Below, piece by piece: positions 41,098 through 50,042 of a stretch of DNA of 64,000 nucleotides. This DNA comes from Paenibacillus lupini (GTDB lineage Bacteria > Bacillota > Bacilli > Paenibacillales > Paenibacillaceae), in the NCBI RefSeq assembly GCF_011761355.1, contig NZ_JAASRW010000001.1, forward strand, positions 620,001-684,000, given 5' to 3'. Each line of letters begins with the position of its first letter. The stretch's first letter is position 1. The position numbers and the translations under genes were made by a program. Below the pieces are notes generated by a model. The model saw only the letters and a program-made list of their open reading frames with translations. It was not told the DNA's origin and made no database searches.

Positions 41098-42597
41098 ATG
41101 ACGTTATCTCAAGTACTGCGACAAATGATGATTAAGGAGTCAGGATCGAATCCAAATAATGATTCATCAGCTAACCTTCCTGATCAGGACAACCAACCGC
41201 CAACACTTGCACACACGCTAGAAGAATTCAAAGATTGCAGTGATGTGACTCATGAATCATTTCCTGAGCATCAAGTGGAGCTTATCTACTTTGATCAATT
41301 GGTGGATAAGGAAAAATTAAGCCGTCATATTTTATCACCATTATTAACCGGGACTGAGCAGGAAGTATCAAAGATGCTACTGCATCTACAACCTTTTCAC
41401 ACGAATAGCAGCAAAGATCTGATCTTGAACATTTTGGCCGGTGGCGTAGGCGTATTTCATGGTCCTAATGCTTTCGTATTTAACGTCTATAGTCCCGAGA
41501 ACCGATCGATCAGCCAGTCCGAGACCGAGACGGTTATCACAGGTCCTCATGATGCCTTTACCGAGCAGATTAATACTAGCCTGGCTATGATCCGTGCAAG
41601 ATTACGGAGCTCACATTTGAAAGTAATCAAGCTGTCTGTTGGGGAAGTTTCGAAGACAGAGGTTTATTTGTTGTATATAAAAGATATCGTTAATATGCGA
41701 TTCGTCGATGAAGCCAAGAAGCGTATTGAAAAAATTGAAGTGGATGCCATTCTCGATACGAATATGATCATTCAGTATATGGATGATAATAAATATTCAA
41801 TTTTCCCTCAATTTCTAACTTCCGAGCGTCCGGATGCGATCGTGTCCAAGCTTGTAGCCGGTCGTGTGGTTGGCATGGTAGACGGGAGTCCGTCAGCATT
41901 TACAGCACCCACATCCTTCTTTGAATTTTTCTCATCCTCGGATGATTATTATCAGCGATGGATTCTAGGAAGTGCCATTAGGCTGCTGCGCTTCATAGCG
42001 TTTATCATTACGATCAGCTTCACGGCCATGTATGTATCTGTAACGACCTTCCATTATGAGATGATCCCGGAAAATCTGATACTTACCTTAACAGAATCGC
42101 GAAGCAGGGTGCCATTTCCGCCATTATATGAGGCATTACTGATGGAAGTAACGATTGAACTGCTGAGGGAAGCGGGGGCGAGACTGCCGACCAAGATCGG
42201 TCAAACCATCGGTATCGTTGGCGGTATCGTAATTGGTCAGGCGGCCGTACAAGCAGGTTTAACGAGCAACATTCTCATTATTGCAGTCGCTTCATCAGCG
42301 ATTGCATCCTTTGTTATTCCAAGCTATGTGATGAGTGCTTCGATCCGGTTAATTCGGTTTGGATTGATTCTTTTAGCCGGCTTATTTGGCAATCTGGGTA
42401 TTTTGTTTGGTATTACCGCGATTGTGATCCACTTGAGCAGCCTGACCAGCTTGGGATCGTCTTATTTGAATCCTGTCGCACCATTCGAGCCGAAAGACTG
42501 GAAGGATATCTTTATTCGTGCTCCTTTCAGCTCGCTTCGCGCGAGGCCGACACAAAGCGATTCTCCCAATAAGGTACGCAATAAGACCAGGCGGTGA
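41098..42597 (+). CDS. spore germination receptor A subunit, second operon
   Basis: A 499-residue GerA-type protein: hydrophilic N-terminal half, then a membrane half. The signature regions FPQFLTSERPDAIVSKL, VDGSPSAFTAPTSFFEFF, and ELLREAGARLPTKIGQTIGIVGGIVIGQAAV match the A subunit of the first operon at 7657, though the sequences differ well. The frame opens at 41062; ATG at 41098 follows GAGAGGTG. Operon order A-B-C, without a D-like gene. It overlaps no neighbour upstream. Confidence 0.94.
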   Translation: MTLSQVLRQMMIKESGSNPNNDSSANLPDQDNQPPTLAHTLEEFKDCSDVTHESFPEHQVELIYFDQLVDKEKLSRHILSPLLTGTEQEVSKMLLHLQPFHTNSSKDLILNILAGGVGVFHGPNAFVFNVYSPENRSISQSETETVITGPHDAFTEQINTSLAMIRARLRSSHLKVIKLSVGEVSKTEVYLLYIKDIVNMRFVDEAKKRIEKIEVDAILDTNMIIQYMDDNKYSIFPQFLTSERPDAIVSKLVAGRVVGMVDGSPSAFTAPTSFFEFFSSSDDYYQRWILGSAIRLLRFIAFIITISFTAMYVSVTTFHYEMIPENLILTLTESRSRVPFPPLYEALLMEVTIELLREAGARLPTKIGQTIGIVGGIVIGQAAVQAGLTSNILIIAVASSAIASFVIPSYVMSASIRLIRFGLILLAGLFGNLGILFGITAIVIHLSSLTSLGSSYLNPVAPFEPKDWKDIFIRAPFSSLRARPTQSDSPNKVRNKTRR

Positions 42598-42601
42598 ATA
42601 C

Positions 42602-43693
42602 ATGGAGACTTCAGAAAAGCTATCTCCCTTCCATACAACGATCTTTATATATATGATCCAAACCGGTGTTATGGGCCTCATTCTTCCGCAACTGCTTGCT
42701 GAGAATTTTGGGACGAATGGCTGGATTACGTTGTTTGGATTTGGCATCTTGGCAACGTTGAATATATTGTTGATTGGTGTGGTATATAAACTGGGGCAGG
42801 GAAAATCGATATTTCGAATTTTAGAGCAATCCATTCCGAAATTTATGCTGGTCCCTGTGTATCTCGCATTGGCTTTAGTCTGGGCTTTACTTGGCTGTAT
42901 GGCAGGGAAAGAATATATATTGATATTTCAGATGTATGCTTTTCCAACAACAAGTCCAATGGAATTTAACTTAATACTTGATATATTGGTGTTCTGGTTA
43001 TTAACGATGGGTCTATATAATATCGCTAAAGCTTCCACCGTTTTCTTCTGGCTAATTGTTTGGTTCGTCCTGCTTCTGTTTTTCTTTTACGCGGATTTTA
43101 GCTGGTCAAGAATGACACCATTCCTGTTTAAGGGTGGAAAATTAAGTTTGCTGGAAAGTCTTGATATTTATTCTTCGTTCGTTGGATACGAGACGATTCT
43201 TCTCATGTTCGCTTATACGAATCAGAAGACCAAGCTTATTAAGTCCGCTATGTTAGGTAATTCAATCACGACTCTGACTTACCTCTATCTCGCCTTGATT
43301 ACATTCGGAGTATATAGTCTGGAACAATTAAAGAGTAAGGCCTTTCCTTTACTGGAGATGCTGGCGTATATCCGGTTTCCTTTCGTTGAGCGGATGGAAA
43401 ATTTGCTGTTTGGATTTATTTTATTTACCGTCCTGTTCTCTGTGGTGACCTATGAATGGTGTGCACTCGAGATGTTGAAGCAAGTTTTCCCTAGGCTAAA
43501 GGTTAATTTTCTAGCTTTTATGCTTATGCTGTCTTGTTTCGTCATTGCTTATATTCCGGATACGTTGAATGAGGTAGGAGATTGGCTAAGTACATTAAGT
43601 TTAATCGAATGCGGGATTGCGGTCGGGTTGCCTCTTGTGCTAATTGTTGTTCTCCTATTCCAAAATATCGGAAGCAGGCCTGCTCATGAATAG
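42602..43693 (+). CDS. spore germination receptor B subunit, second operon
   Basis: A 363-residue GerB/endospore germination permease with about ten helices. Start: the frame runs upstream inside the A gene, but the ATG at 42602, four bases after the A stop codon and preceded by GGCGGTG, fits the family's N-terminus (ETSEKLSPFHTTIFIYMIQTGV). Overlaps the C gene by eight bases. Compared with the first operon's B subunit it is similar in length but diverged. Confidence 0.92.
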   Translation: METSEKLSPFHTTIFIYMIQTGVMGLILPQLLAENFGTNGWITLFGFGILATLNILLIGVVYKLGQGKSIFRILEQSIPKFMLVPVYLALALVWALLGCMAGKEYILIFQMYAFPTTSPMEFNLILDILVFWLLTMGLYNIAKASTVFFWLIVWFVLLLFFFYADFSWSRMTPFLFKGGKLSLLESLDIYSSFVGYETILLMFAYTNQKTKLIKSAMLGNSITTLTYLYLALITFGVYSLEQLKSKAFPLLEMLAYIRFPFVERMENLLFGFILFTVLFSVVTYEWCALEMLKQVFPRLKVNFLAFMLMLSCFVIAYIPDTLNEVGDWLSTLSLIECGIAVGLPLVLIVVLLFQNIGSRPAHE

Positions 43694-44792
43694 AATGCTG
43701 TTATTCTTACTCACGCTGGTTACGCTGATTGTACTTCCGGGCTGTGATTATCGTATCTTGGAACGAATTGGTTTCACATATGCAGGCAGCTACGATCTCG
43801 TAGAGGATAACCAGATAGAAGTTGGAATCAGCATTCCAAGAGCTGACCCAACCATTAAATTAGTGAGAGAGCTACATTCCGCAATTGGGAAGAGTTCCAA
43901 GGATGTGAGGCTTAAATTTGCCCAACAAACGGATTTATTACTTGTCAATGGCCAAATTCGCGTGCTGCTCTATTCAGAAGCGCTTGCACGTAAAAGTCTC
44001 TCCGATCAAATCAAAGGCATAGTAAGGGATACCTCAATCTCTCCACTGGTTAAAATCGCTATAGTAAATGGTAATGCGAAGGAGTTGCTTTTCAAGAATT
44101 ATAAGCAGCATTTGTCTACAGATAAGTATATCAATCGGTTATTAGAGAAGGAAAGTACTAATCATCAAATTCCCAGAACAACGTTGTATGAATTCGAACG
44201 CGATTATTATGATGATGGTGTGGATCCAGTCGCACCTGTTATTAAAGATGATGGAGAGAATATTACAACGGATGGTATTGCATTATTTCGGGATTATGAT
44301 TTTGTAGGCAAAATTAACAGCAAAGATGCCTTAGTTTTCTGTATCTTGAGAGGGAATTTCAAGAAAGGATCAATGAGTCTCGACTTGAATAGTAAAAATG
44401 ACGATAATGCTCAAAACTACATCATGTTCACTTCAATGATCAGTAGTAAAAAGGTATATGTTGAGCATAAAGCAAATGAACCCATTCATGTCGTGATTAA
44501 AGCGATGATCAAAGGGTCTATTCATGAATATATCGGAGATTTAAAATTAAGCGATGATGCACAGCGGCACCAGATAGAGAATAAAGTTTCGCAGCTTTTA
44601 TCTGAACGGGCGAATCGAATAATGAAGCAGTTGCAGGAAAAGAAGGTAGACAGCTTAGGGATCGGCATGCACGTTCGCAACAGCATGTCCTATAAAGACT
44701 GGAAAGGTATGAATTGGCGTGAAGTATATCCTGAGGTGAAGGTGGATTGTCAACTGCATTTCAAAGCGAAGGATTATGGAAAGGCCAGATAG
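43686..44792 (+). CDS. spore germination receptor C subunit lipoprotein, second operon
   Basis: A 368-residue lipoprotein of the Ger(x)C family: lipobox VLPGC with Cys20, then CDYRILERIGFTYAGSYDL, ending DCQLHFKAKDYGKAR. The CDY form departs from the CWD that opens many GerC proteins, including the one at 9063. The frame is open from 43644, but the ATG at 43686 inside the B gene's end (8-base overlap) gives a proper signal peptide. Ends the operon. Confidence 0.9.
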   Translation: MNRMLLFLLTLVTLIVLPGCDYRILERIGFTYAGSYDLVEDNQIEVGISIPRADPTIKLVRELHSAIGKSSKDVRLKFAQQTDLLLVNGQIRVLLYSEALARKSLSDQIKGIVRDTSISPLVKIAIVNGNAKELLFKNYKQHLSTDKYINRLLEKESTNHQIPRTTLYEFERDYYDDGVDPVAPVIKDDGENITTDGIALFRDYDFVGKINSKDALVFCILRGNFKKGSMSLDLNSKNDDNAQNYIMFTSMISSKKVYVEHKANEPIHVVIKAMIKGSIHEYIGDLKLSDDAQRHQIENKVSQLLSERANRIMKQLQEKKVDSLGIGMHVRNSMSYKDWKGMNWREVYPEVKVDCQLHFKAKDYGKAR

Positions 44793-44797
44793 CTAAA

Positions 44798-44838
44798 AAA
44801 CAAGCCCGAACAGGCATGAAGCATGCTGCGGGCTTGAT
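44798..44838. terminator. terminator between convergent genes, stronger for minus strand
   Basis: CAAGCCCG / CGGGCTTG with inner complement GGCATG..CATGC; the T-run is better on the minus strand, where it ends the gene at 44850. Confidence 0.75.
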
Positions 44839-44849
44839 ATGTCTTGATC

Positions 44850-45254
44850 TTATTGCATGGATCTGTAAGGAGAATTTATGTCTTCGTTATGAGAATTGTA
44901 ACTATTATACGAGTGCGCAGCATATCCCGGGTTAATGGAAGGAGATTGGTTATACGATTGTGAAATCGGGGAGTTATATTGCGAGTGAATCATATTCTCC
45001 ACTTGTTTGCAGATCTGGGATACTTGGTGCAGCTGTTGAAGAGCCGTTTGATGACCTTGCAAAGCCGTTTGGATAATTTGAGCAGCCTTCTGCTCACGAG
45101 CTGCTAATTCCTCAAGGCGTTGTGCATTTTGCTGCTCTTGCTGTAAGAGCATTTGATAATTATGGCTGGCTTGCTGTGTCTGATTAACAAGCTGTTGGAT
45201 CATTTGCTCACATTGATGAAGGGACTGACTTGCTTGGTTGTTTGTAAATTGCAT
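44850..45254 (-). CDS. Gln-rich coiled-coil protein, unrecognised
   Basis: A 134-residue protein, no membrane segment. The first ~95 residues form a long Q-rich amphipathic coiled coil (SLHQCEQMIQQLVNQTQ, REQKAAQIIQTALQ), followed by a disordered S/N/Y-rich tail with repeats of YNS (AAHSYNSYNSHNEDIN). The ATG at 45254 follows GGAGG; another frame extension to 45287 lacks one. Low-complexity Q- and Y-rich tails are seen in spore coat proteins, but this is only an impression. Convergent with the germination operon. Confidence 0.7.
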   Translation of the reverse strand: MQFTNNQASQSLHQCEQMIQQLVNQTQQASHNYQMLLQQEQQNAQRLEELAAREQKAAQIIQTALQGHQTALQQLHQVSQICKQVENMIHSQYNSPISQSYNQSPSINPGYAAHSYNSYNSHNEDINSPYRSMQ

Positions 45255-45404
45255 ATTTGAATTCCTCCTTTGATTTAAAGAACACATAATAGAGTCCCAT
45301 TATGAACGATTAATATTCCGATCCGAGCTGCTTATAATTTGAGCGTAAGAAGCTCATTCTAATAACCGTTATGTTAATTCCGACTGGTTCACTTGGAGGA
45401 AGTC

Positions 45405-46601
45405 ATGGAGAAGAAGAAGCAACGAGATCTAGCTTCAATTGCGACAATACCTTTAACGATGACTTTAGCTAATTCCATCCTTATTCCTGTTCTTCCTTCA
45501 ATGCAGAAAGCGATGGGAATCAGCGCTGTACAATCAAGCTTATTGATTACGGCATATGCGGTAATTGCCATTCTGTTTATTCCAATCACGGGTTATTTAT
45601 CAGATCGGGTTGGACGGAAAAAGGTTATATTACCCGGATTGTTACTTGTCGCCGCAGCAGGTGCTTTTTGCGGATGGGCAGCAGTTGCCTTTGATAAACC
45701 GTATGCCTTAGTGATGACCGGAAGATTGTTTCAAGGATTAGGCGCAGCAGCTTGCTTTCCTGTAGTATTACCCCTTGTTGGTGATTTGTTCAAGAAAGAA
45801 GAGGATGTCAGCAGTGGTCTTGGCCTTGTAGAAACAGCCAACACCTTTGGTAAAGTACTTGCTCCGATTATTGGATCTGCCTTAGCCATGTGGACCTGGT
45901 ATATGCCATTTTGGTTCATACCGGTGTTTAGTATGATTTCCTTTGTACTTGTTGCCGTTTGGGTCAAAGCCCCTAAAGATAAGAAGCCAGCGGTACCTTT
46001 TAAGAAGTTCGTCCATTCGGTTGTTGCTTTATTCCATGAAAAAGGAAGATGGCTGTGGGGTGTGTATATTTCGGGCGGCATCAATATGTTCGCAATATTT
46101 GCATCCTTATTTTATCTCTCCGAAACACTGGAGGAACGAGGGAGCCATGGCATTCTGAAGGGCTGTCTTGTTGCGATTCCACTTGCTGCTTTATGCTCCA
46201 CCTCATGGGCTATTGGCAAATGGATTGGCCAGAACAAGAAGTTAATGAAGTGGATTAGTGTCATTGGCTTTGTTGAAGCTGCGGGCTGCTTGATCTTTTT
46301 GGCCTTGGGTCGAACAGATACACTTTGGGTCATCATCTCAATCCTGTTTGCAGCTTCAATAGGACTTGGAGCTGCGCTTCCAAGCCTTGATGCACTTCTG
46401 ACAGAAGGAATCGAGAAAGAACAGCGGGGAACTGTCACTTCCTTCTACAGCAGCATCCGATTTCTAGGAGTGGCGGCCGGACCACCAGTTGCTGCATTAT
46501 TAATTGAGAATTCAAAGACATCACTATTCTGGGTGCTGACCGTCTGCTGTACTGTAGCTGCTTTAATTGCTCTATTTACGATAAAGCCAAAGCAAGGTTA
46601 A
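45405..46601 (+). CDS. MFS transporter, drug:H+ antiporter type (DHA1-like)
   Basis: A 398-residue, 12-helix major facilitator: motif A GYLSDRVGRKKVI after helix 2, and GRLFQGLGAAACFPVVLPLVGDLF and LAPIIGSALAMWTW (motif-C-like) in the first half. Resembles small-molecule exporters of the Bcr/Bmr type. The frame opens at 45393 with a TTG, but GGAGG lies just after it and the ATG at 45405 fits. Possible substrate: drugs; unknown. Confidence 0.9.
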   Translation: MEKKKQRDLASIATIPLTMTLANSILIPVLPSMQKAMGISAVQSSLLITAYAVIAILFIPITGYLSDRVGRKKVILPGLLLVAAAGAFCGWAAVAFDKPYALVMTGRLFQGLGAAACFPVVLPLVGDLFKKEEDVSSGLGLVETANTFGKVLAPIIGSALAMWTWYMPFWFIPVFSMISFVLVAVWVKAPKDKKPAVPFKKFVHSVVALFHEKGRWLWGVYISGGINMFAIFASLFYLSETLEERGSHGILKGCLVAIPLAALCSTSWAIGKWIGQNKKLMKWISVIGFVEAAGCLIFLALGRTDTLWVIISILFAASIGLGAALPSLDALLTEGIEKEQRGTVTSFYSSIRFLGVAAGPPVAALLIENSKTSLFWVLTVCCTVAALIALFTIKPKQG

Positions 46602-46674
46602 TGGTAATTTCGTTATATCTGATCGGATCTTTTCATACCCTCTAAAATAATGGTACCAGAGGAGGGATCCGTGC

Positions 46675-47472
46675 ATGGCACAGTCTGAATGGTATGAGCA
46701 TCGCTTCTGGCTGCAAATTATGGGTGATCATGCCCGATTTATATTCAATACTTTATCACCAGTTGAGATGAATGATATCAAGCTCGCGAATTATTACATT
46801 GCTGCTTATGATCAATTGCTTGATTATGCAAGGCAGTCTTCTTCTGAAGCAGATTGTCACTCGATCAGCAAGCAGGCTTGTGATCTAACAACTGAATTTC
46901 GGGCCTTCAAGCTGGATCTGCTCGAGAGAGCGATACTTGGCAAAGTGAAGATTATGCTTACCCCAACCTTTCTAAATCATATGGTGAATGAGCTAGAGGA
47001 ATATTTGAGAATTCTTCATGAATTAGTCGCAGGCAAACCGGTACCTCAGTTTGATGCCCTGCATCATGATTTCTTATGGCTGCCAGATGCAGCAGGGCAC
47101 GCAGCGGCGATCGGAAGCGACTTGGATATGGTAGAGAAACCTCTAATCAAGCGAACAGAGCAATTTGAAATACATTTTCAACAGCTGTATTTAAAAAGTG
47201 TGGAGCTTGCCGGATACATGAGGACAGAGCTGAAAGACTTCCCAGCATTCCGCAGGCTTCATAAGGAAATCGACATGGAGATGAAGCTGTTTGTTGGTTT
47301 TCTGAAGGAGCTGGAGGAGCTTGAATTATCGGATGAAGTGTTGGATCGAATTAGTCCGTTGATGCCGGATCATATGATGAGGGAAGAATGTTACTACCTG
47401 ACCAAGCTTGCGCAGCTGGGGCTGGTTCCAAATCCGAATTGCCAGGCGGATAAACCACGTATTCAATCTTAA
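46675..47472 (+). CDS. DUF2935 protein (two ferritin-like helical repeats)
   Basis: A 265-residue all-helical protein made of two repeats: residues ~1-125 and ~140-260 each begin with a helix carrying HRFWLQIMGDHARFI or related WLPDAAGHAAAIG and contain spaced Glu/His residues that resemble a ferritin-like metal site, as described for DUF2935. Function unknown. Ribosome binding site GGAGGG; the ATG at 46675 was chosen for spacing. Single-gene unit with its own terminator. Confidence 0.82.
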   Translation: MAQSEWYEHRFWLQIMGDHARFIFNTLSPVEMNDIKLANYYIAAYDQLLDYARQSSSEADCHSISKQACDLTTEFRAFKLDLLERAILGKVKIMLTPTFLNHMVNELEEYLRILHELVAGKPVPQFDALHHDFLWLPDAAGHAAAIGSDLDMVEKPLIKRTEQFEIHFQQLYLKSVELAGYMRTELKDFPAFRRLHKEIDMEMKLFVGFLKELEELELSDEVLDRISPLMPDHMMREECYYLTKLAQLGLVPNPNCQADKPRIQS

Positions 47473-47500
47473 TCGTAGATGAAATTTAATGTAAGGCAGC

Positions 47501-47531
47501 AGAACTGTCCTATACGGGATAGTTCTTTTTG
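47501..47531 (+). terminator. intrinsic terminator
   Basis: AGAACTGTCC / GGATAGTTCT arms with TTTTT. Confidence 0.75.
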
Positions 47532-47609
47532 TGTTCAGCTTGCAGATAGGTATCAGGATAGCGATAATGAAGTTATCATTGTCGAAGGACTAATAGGAGT
47601 TGACCGGTT

Positions 47610-48329
47610 ATGTTTCTACGAAGCGTGGAAATCAGGCGGGATGAAGATTTGGATGAGAGGGCGTATCCATTCTCAATTCCAGCGATTAAGACGATGGACA
47701 AGCTGCATTTTCATACAAACGTGACGTTTCTGGTTGGGGAAAATGGGTCAGGGAAGTCAACGCTGCTTGAAGCTATCGCGTATCAATGCGGGTTTCATAC
47801 AGCGGGTGGAAGCAGGAATAACGAATATGAGGTTGATTCTTCAGCTGCGATATTAGGAAATGCCATTCGGCTTTCCTGGATGCCTAAGGTAACGAACGGA
47901 TTCTTTCTGCGTGCGGAAACTTTTTATCACTTTGCCTCTTATATCGATACGCTGGGTGCAGATACTCTACGAAATTATGGAGGGCGCTCCTTACATCAGC
48001 AATCACACGGGGAAGCATTCCTGTCTTTGTTTAAGCATCGTTTTGGGAAAAAAGCGATCTACCTGCTTGATGAGCCAGAGGCTGCATTGTCACCTGCTCG
48101 TCAACTAGCCTTAATGCGTGTGATTAAGGATTTATCAGATGAGGCTCAGTTTATTATCGCCACTCATTCTCCCATTCTGCTGGGGTATCCGGATGCTCGA
48201 ATCTTGAATTTTGATGACCAGCCGGTGGAGGAGATCCGTTATGAAGATACCCTTCATTATATAGTGACAAGAAGATTTCTGGAAAACCGGAAGACGGTGT
48301 TAGCTGAGTTGTTTGAGGATGAGGATTAA
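47610..48329 (+). CDS. AAA-family ATPase (ABC-like, SMC/RecF type)
   Basis: A 239-residue P-loop ATPase of the ABC/AAA_21-like type: Walker A GENGSGKST at about 44-52, signature-like loop QSHGEAFLSLF, Walker B AIYLLDEPEAAL and a D-loop/His switch THSPIL. There is no membrane part and no insertion domain, so it is a minimal stand-alone ATPase; family members often act with nucleases or in DNA repair. It overlaps in the other direction with nothing; the GrpB-like gene begins 22 bases after the stop. Confidence 0.85.
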   Translation: MFLRSVEIRRDEDLDERAYPFSIPAIKTMDKLHFHTNVTFLVGENGSGKSTLLEAIAYQCGFHTAGGSRNNEYEVDSSAAILGNAIRLSWMPKVTNGFFLRAETFYHFASYIDTLGADTLRNYGGRSLHQQSHGEAFLSLFKHRFGKKAIYLLDEPEAALSPARQLALMRVIKDLSDEAQFIIATHSPILLGYPDARILNFDDQPVEEIRYEDTLHYIVTRRFLENRKTVLAELFEDED

Positions 48330-48351
48330 GGAGTACAAAGGGGATGCAGCG

Positions 48352-48897
48352 ATGGAAGATCAGTGGAGGATCGCGGAGCATGATCCGCAGTGGCGAATGG
48401 TATTTCTAGAGATCGGCTCTAACTTAAGAGCAGCTCTAGGGGAATTAGCGATTCGAATTGATCATATAGGGTCAACCTCCGTTGAGGGGCTAGATGCCAA
48501 GCCGATTATTGATATTCAAGTTTCGGTGATGGATATTGAGGATTTAACCAGCTATAGGCCTGAGATAGAACAAATAGGCTTTGTGTTCAGAGGTGAGAAT
48601 GAGGATAAATCGAAACGATATTTCCGTGAAGCGCCAGGTGCGCGAAGAACTCATCTCCATGTGAGACAAGCCGGCAGCTTTGCTGAACAGCTTAATCTGC
48701 TGTTTCGTGATTATTTGCGCGAACATCAGGAGGACTGCCACCGATATGGGGAGGAAAAGCATCGGTTATTTGAACTTTACAAGCATGATCGGATCAAATA
48801 TGTGGAAGGCAAAGGGCCGATTGTCTGGGATATTGTACATAAGGCTCATCTCTGGTCACAGGAAACAGGCTGGCGGCCTGGTGATTCGGATGCTTAG
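48352..48897 (+). CDS. GrpB-family (UPF0157) protein
   Basis: A 181-residue protein with the family motifs: HDPQWRMVF, HIGSTSVEGLDAKPIIDIQV (nucleotidyltransferase-like loop) and RTHLHVRQAGS. Members resemble nucleotidyltransferases; biochemical role is not established, and the old name GrpB does not mean a GrpE-like chaperone role. A Met at 48313 inside the ATPase gene end would extend it by 13 residues, but the ATG at 48352 follows AAAGGGG. Probably in the same transcript as the ATPase. Confidence 0.85.
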   Translation: MEDQWRIAEHDPQWRMVFLEIGSNLRAALGELAIRIDHIGSTSVEGLDAKPIIDIQVSVMDIEDLTSYRPEIEQIGFVFRGENEDKSKRYFREAPGARRTHLHVRQAGSFAEQLNLLFRDYLREHQEDCHRYGEEKHRLFELYKHDRIKYVEGKGPIVWDIVHKAHLWSQETGWRPGDSDA

Positions 48898-48912
48898 AGG
48901 GGGAGAAATGTT

Positions 48913-49818
48913 TTGACGCTGCAACAACTAAAGTACATCATTGAAGTCGCGAACCGGGGCTCTATTAATGAAGCCGCCAAGCGGCTGTTTATTTCGCAGC
49001 CAACGCTGTCTAATGCCATCAAAGACTTGGAAGAAGAGCTGCAGCTGGCAATATTCGAGCGTTCTAACAAAGGTATTTCCCTCTCAAAGGAGGGTGTCGA
49101 ATTTCTAAGCTACGCCCGTCAAGTCGTGGAGCAGGCGGAGCTGCTGGAGAGCAGGTATCTGAACGCGAAGCCGTCACCGCAGCATTTTTCCGTGTCGACT
49201 CAGCATTATGCCTTTGCCGTGAATGCATTTGTTAGCCTGGTGCAGGAATATGGGCAGGAGGAATATGAGCTATCATTACGTGAGACGAAGACTTACGAGA
49301 TCATTGAAGATGTGAAGAGCTTGCGCAGCGAGATTGGTATCCTATATCTGAACGAATTCAACGGGAAAGTGATCAACAAGCTGTTGAAGGATTCGAACCT
49401 GCAGTTTACCAGTCTATTCACCGCGAAGCCTCATATTTTTATCAGCATCAAAAATCCGCTGGCCAAGCAAAAGAAGGTTACCATTGACCAGCTCGATGAG
49501 TACCCGTATCTATCCTTTGATCAGGGGGAATATAACTCCTTCCATTTTGCCGAGGAAATTCTAAGTACGTTATCCCATAAGAAAAGCATCCGTGTAAACG
49601 ACCGCGCGACATTATTTAATCTGTTGATTGGCTTAAATGGTTATACGATTTCAACCGGTGTACTAAGTGCGGATCTGAATGGGAATGAGATTATTCCGAT
49701 TCCACTTGATACCGAAGAAACGATTAATGTGGGATGGATAGCCCATCGGAGTACAGCGCTATCCAAGCTGGGATCAACCTACATTGATGCGCTGCATCAA
49801 GCAATCGCACCTTCCTAG
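48913..49818 (+). CDS. LysR-family transcriptional regulator
   Basis: A 301-residue LTTR: helix-turn-helix at the N-terminus (TLQQLKYIIEVANRGSINEAAKRLFISQPTLSNAIKDLEEEL), then an effector-binding domain (residues ~90-295). The start is a TTG at 48913 behind GGGGGAG. LTTRs generally control a divergent neighbour or a methyl/sulfur gene; metE at 59114 has a palindromic operator of LTTR type, but lies 9 kb away, so a link is speculative. No divergent partner is evident. Confidence 0.9.
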   Translation: MTLQQLKYIIEVANRGSINEAAKRLFISQPTLSNAIKDLEEELQLAIFERSNKGISLSKEGVEFLSYARQVVEQAELLESRYLNAKPSPQHFSVSTQHYAFAVNAFVSLVQEYGQEEYELSLRETKTYEIIEDVKSLRSEIGILYLNEFNGKVINKLLKDSNLQFTSLFTAKPHIFISIKNPLAKQKKVTIDQLDEYPYLSFDQGEYNSFHFAEEILSTLSHKKSIRVNDRATLFNLLIGLNGYTISTGVLSADLNGNEIIPIPLDTEETINVGWIAHRSTALSKLGSTYIDALHQAIAPS

Positions 49819-49858
49819 ACGAATCAGGGAATGGAAGCGGGACCACGATGCTTATTTC

Positions 49859-49898
49859 AAGGCCTCTTAGCTGTTGATCAGCTGAGGGGCTTTTTATT
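49859..49898 (+). terminator. intrinsic terminator
   Basis: AAGGCCTCTTAGCTG / CAGCTGAGGGGCTT arms with TTTTTATT. Confidence 0.8.
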
Positions 49899-49951
49899 GT
49901 CCAGTAACTTGATACCTTCGTTGGAGTAGTCCGTTAGCACGGAAAAGCATA

Positions 49952-49997
49952 TTGTTAGCTAAAACAAAACTATTTTTACCTAACAAAAGTTATGTTA
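49952..49997. promoter_or_regulatory. putative LacI-family operator sites upstream of the regulator gene
   Basis: TTGTTAG (49952-49958) and its complement CTAACAA (49980-49986) face each other, and TAACA-N7-TGTTA follows at 49981-49997 close to the -10 box TATGAT (49996). The same TTGTTAG/CTAACAA words recur before the ABC transporter genes (54503) and the binding-protein gene (57421). Confidence 0.6.
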
Positions 49998-50042
49998 TGA
50001 TATCGCTTATAAAGCTAAATTAGCAAAGGATGTGCCTAATCT

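Noticed and set aside
48352-48897. AAA ATPase plus GrpB-like pair as an anti-phage defence system
   Set aside because: Only a minimal ATPase and a UPF0157 protein are present; no nuclease, toxin, reverse transcriptase or other known defence partner is adjacent, so a defence call would be guesswork.
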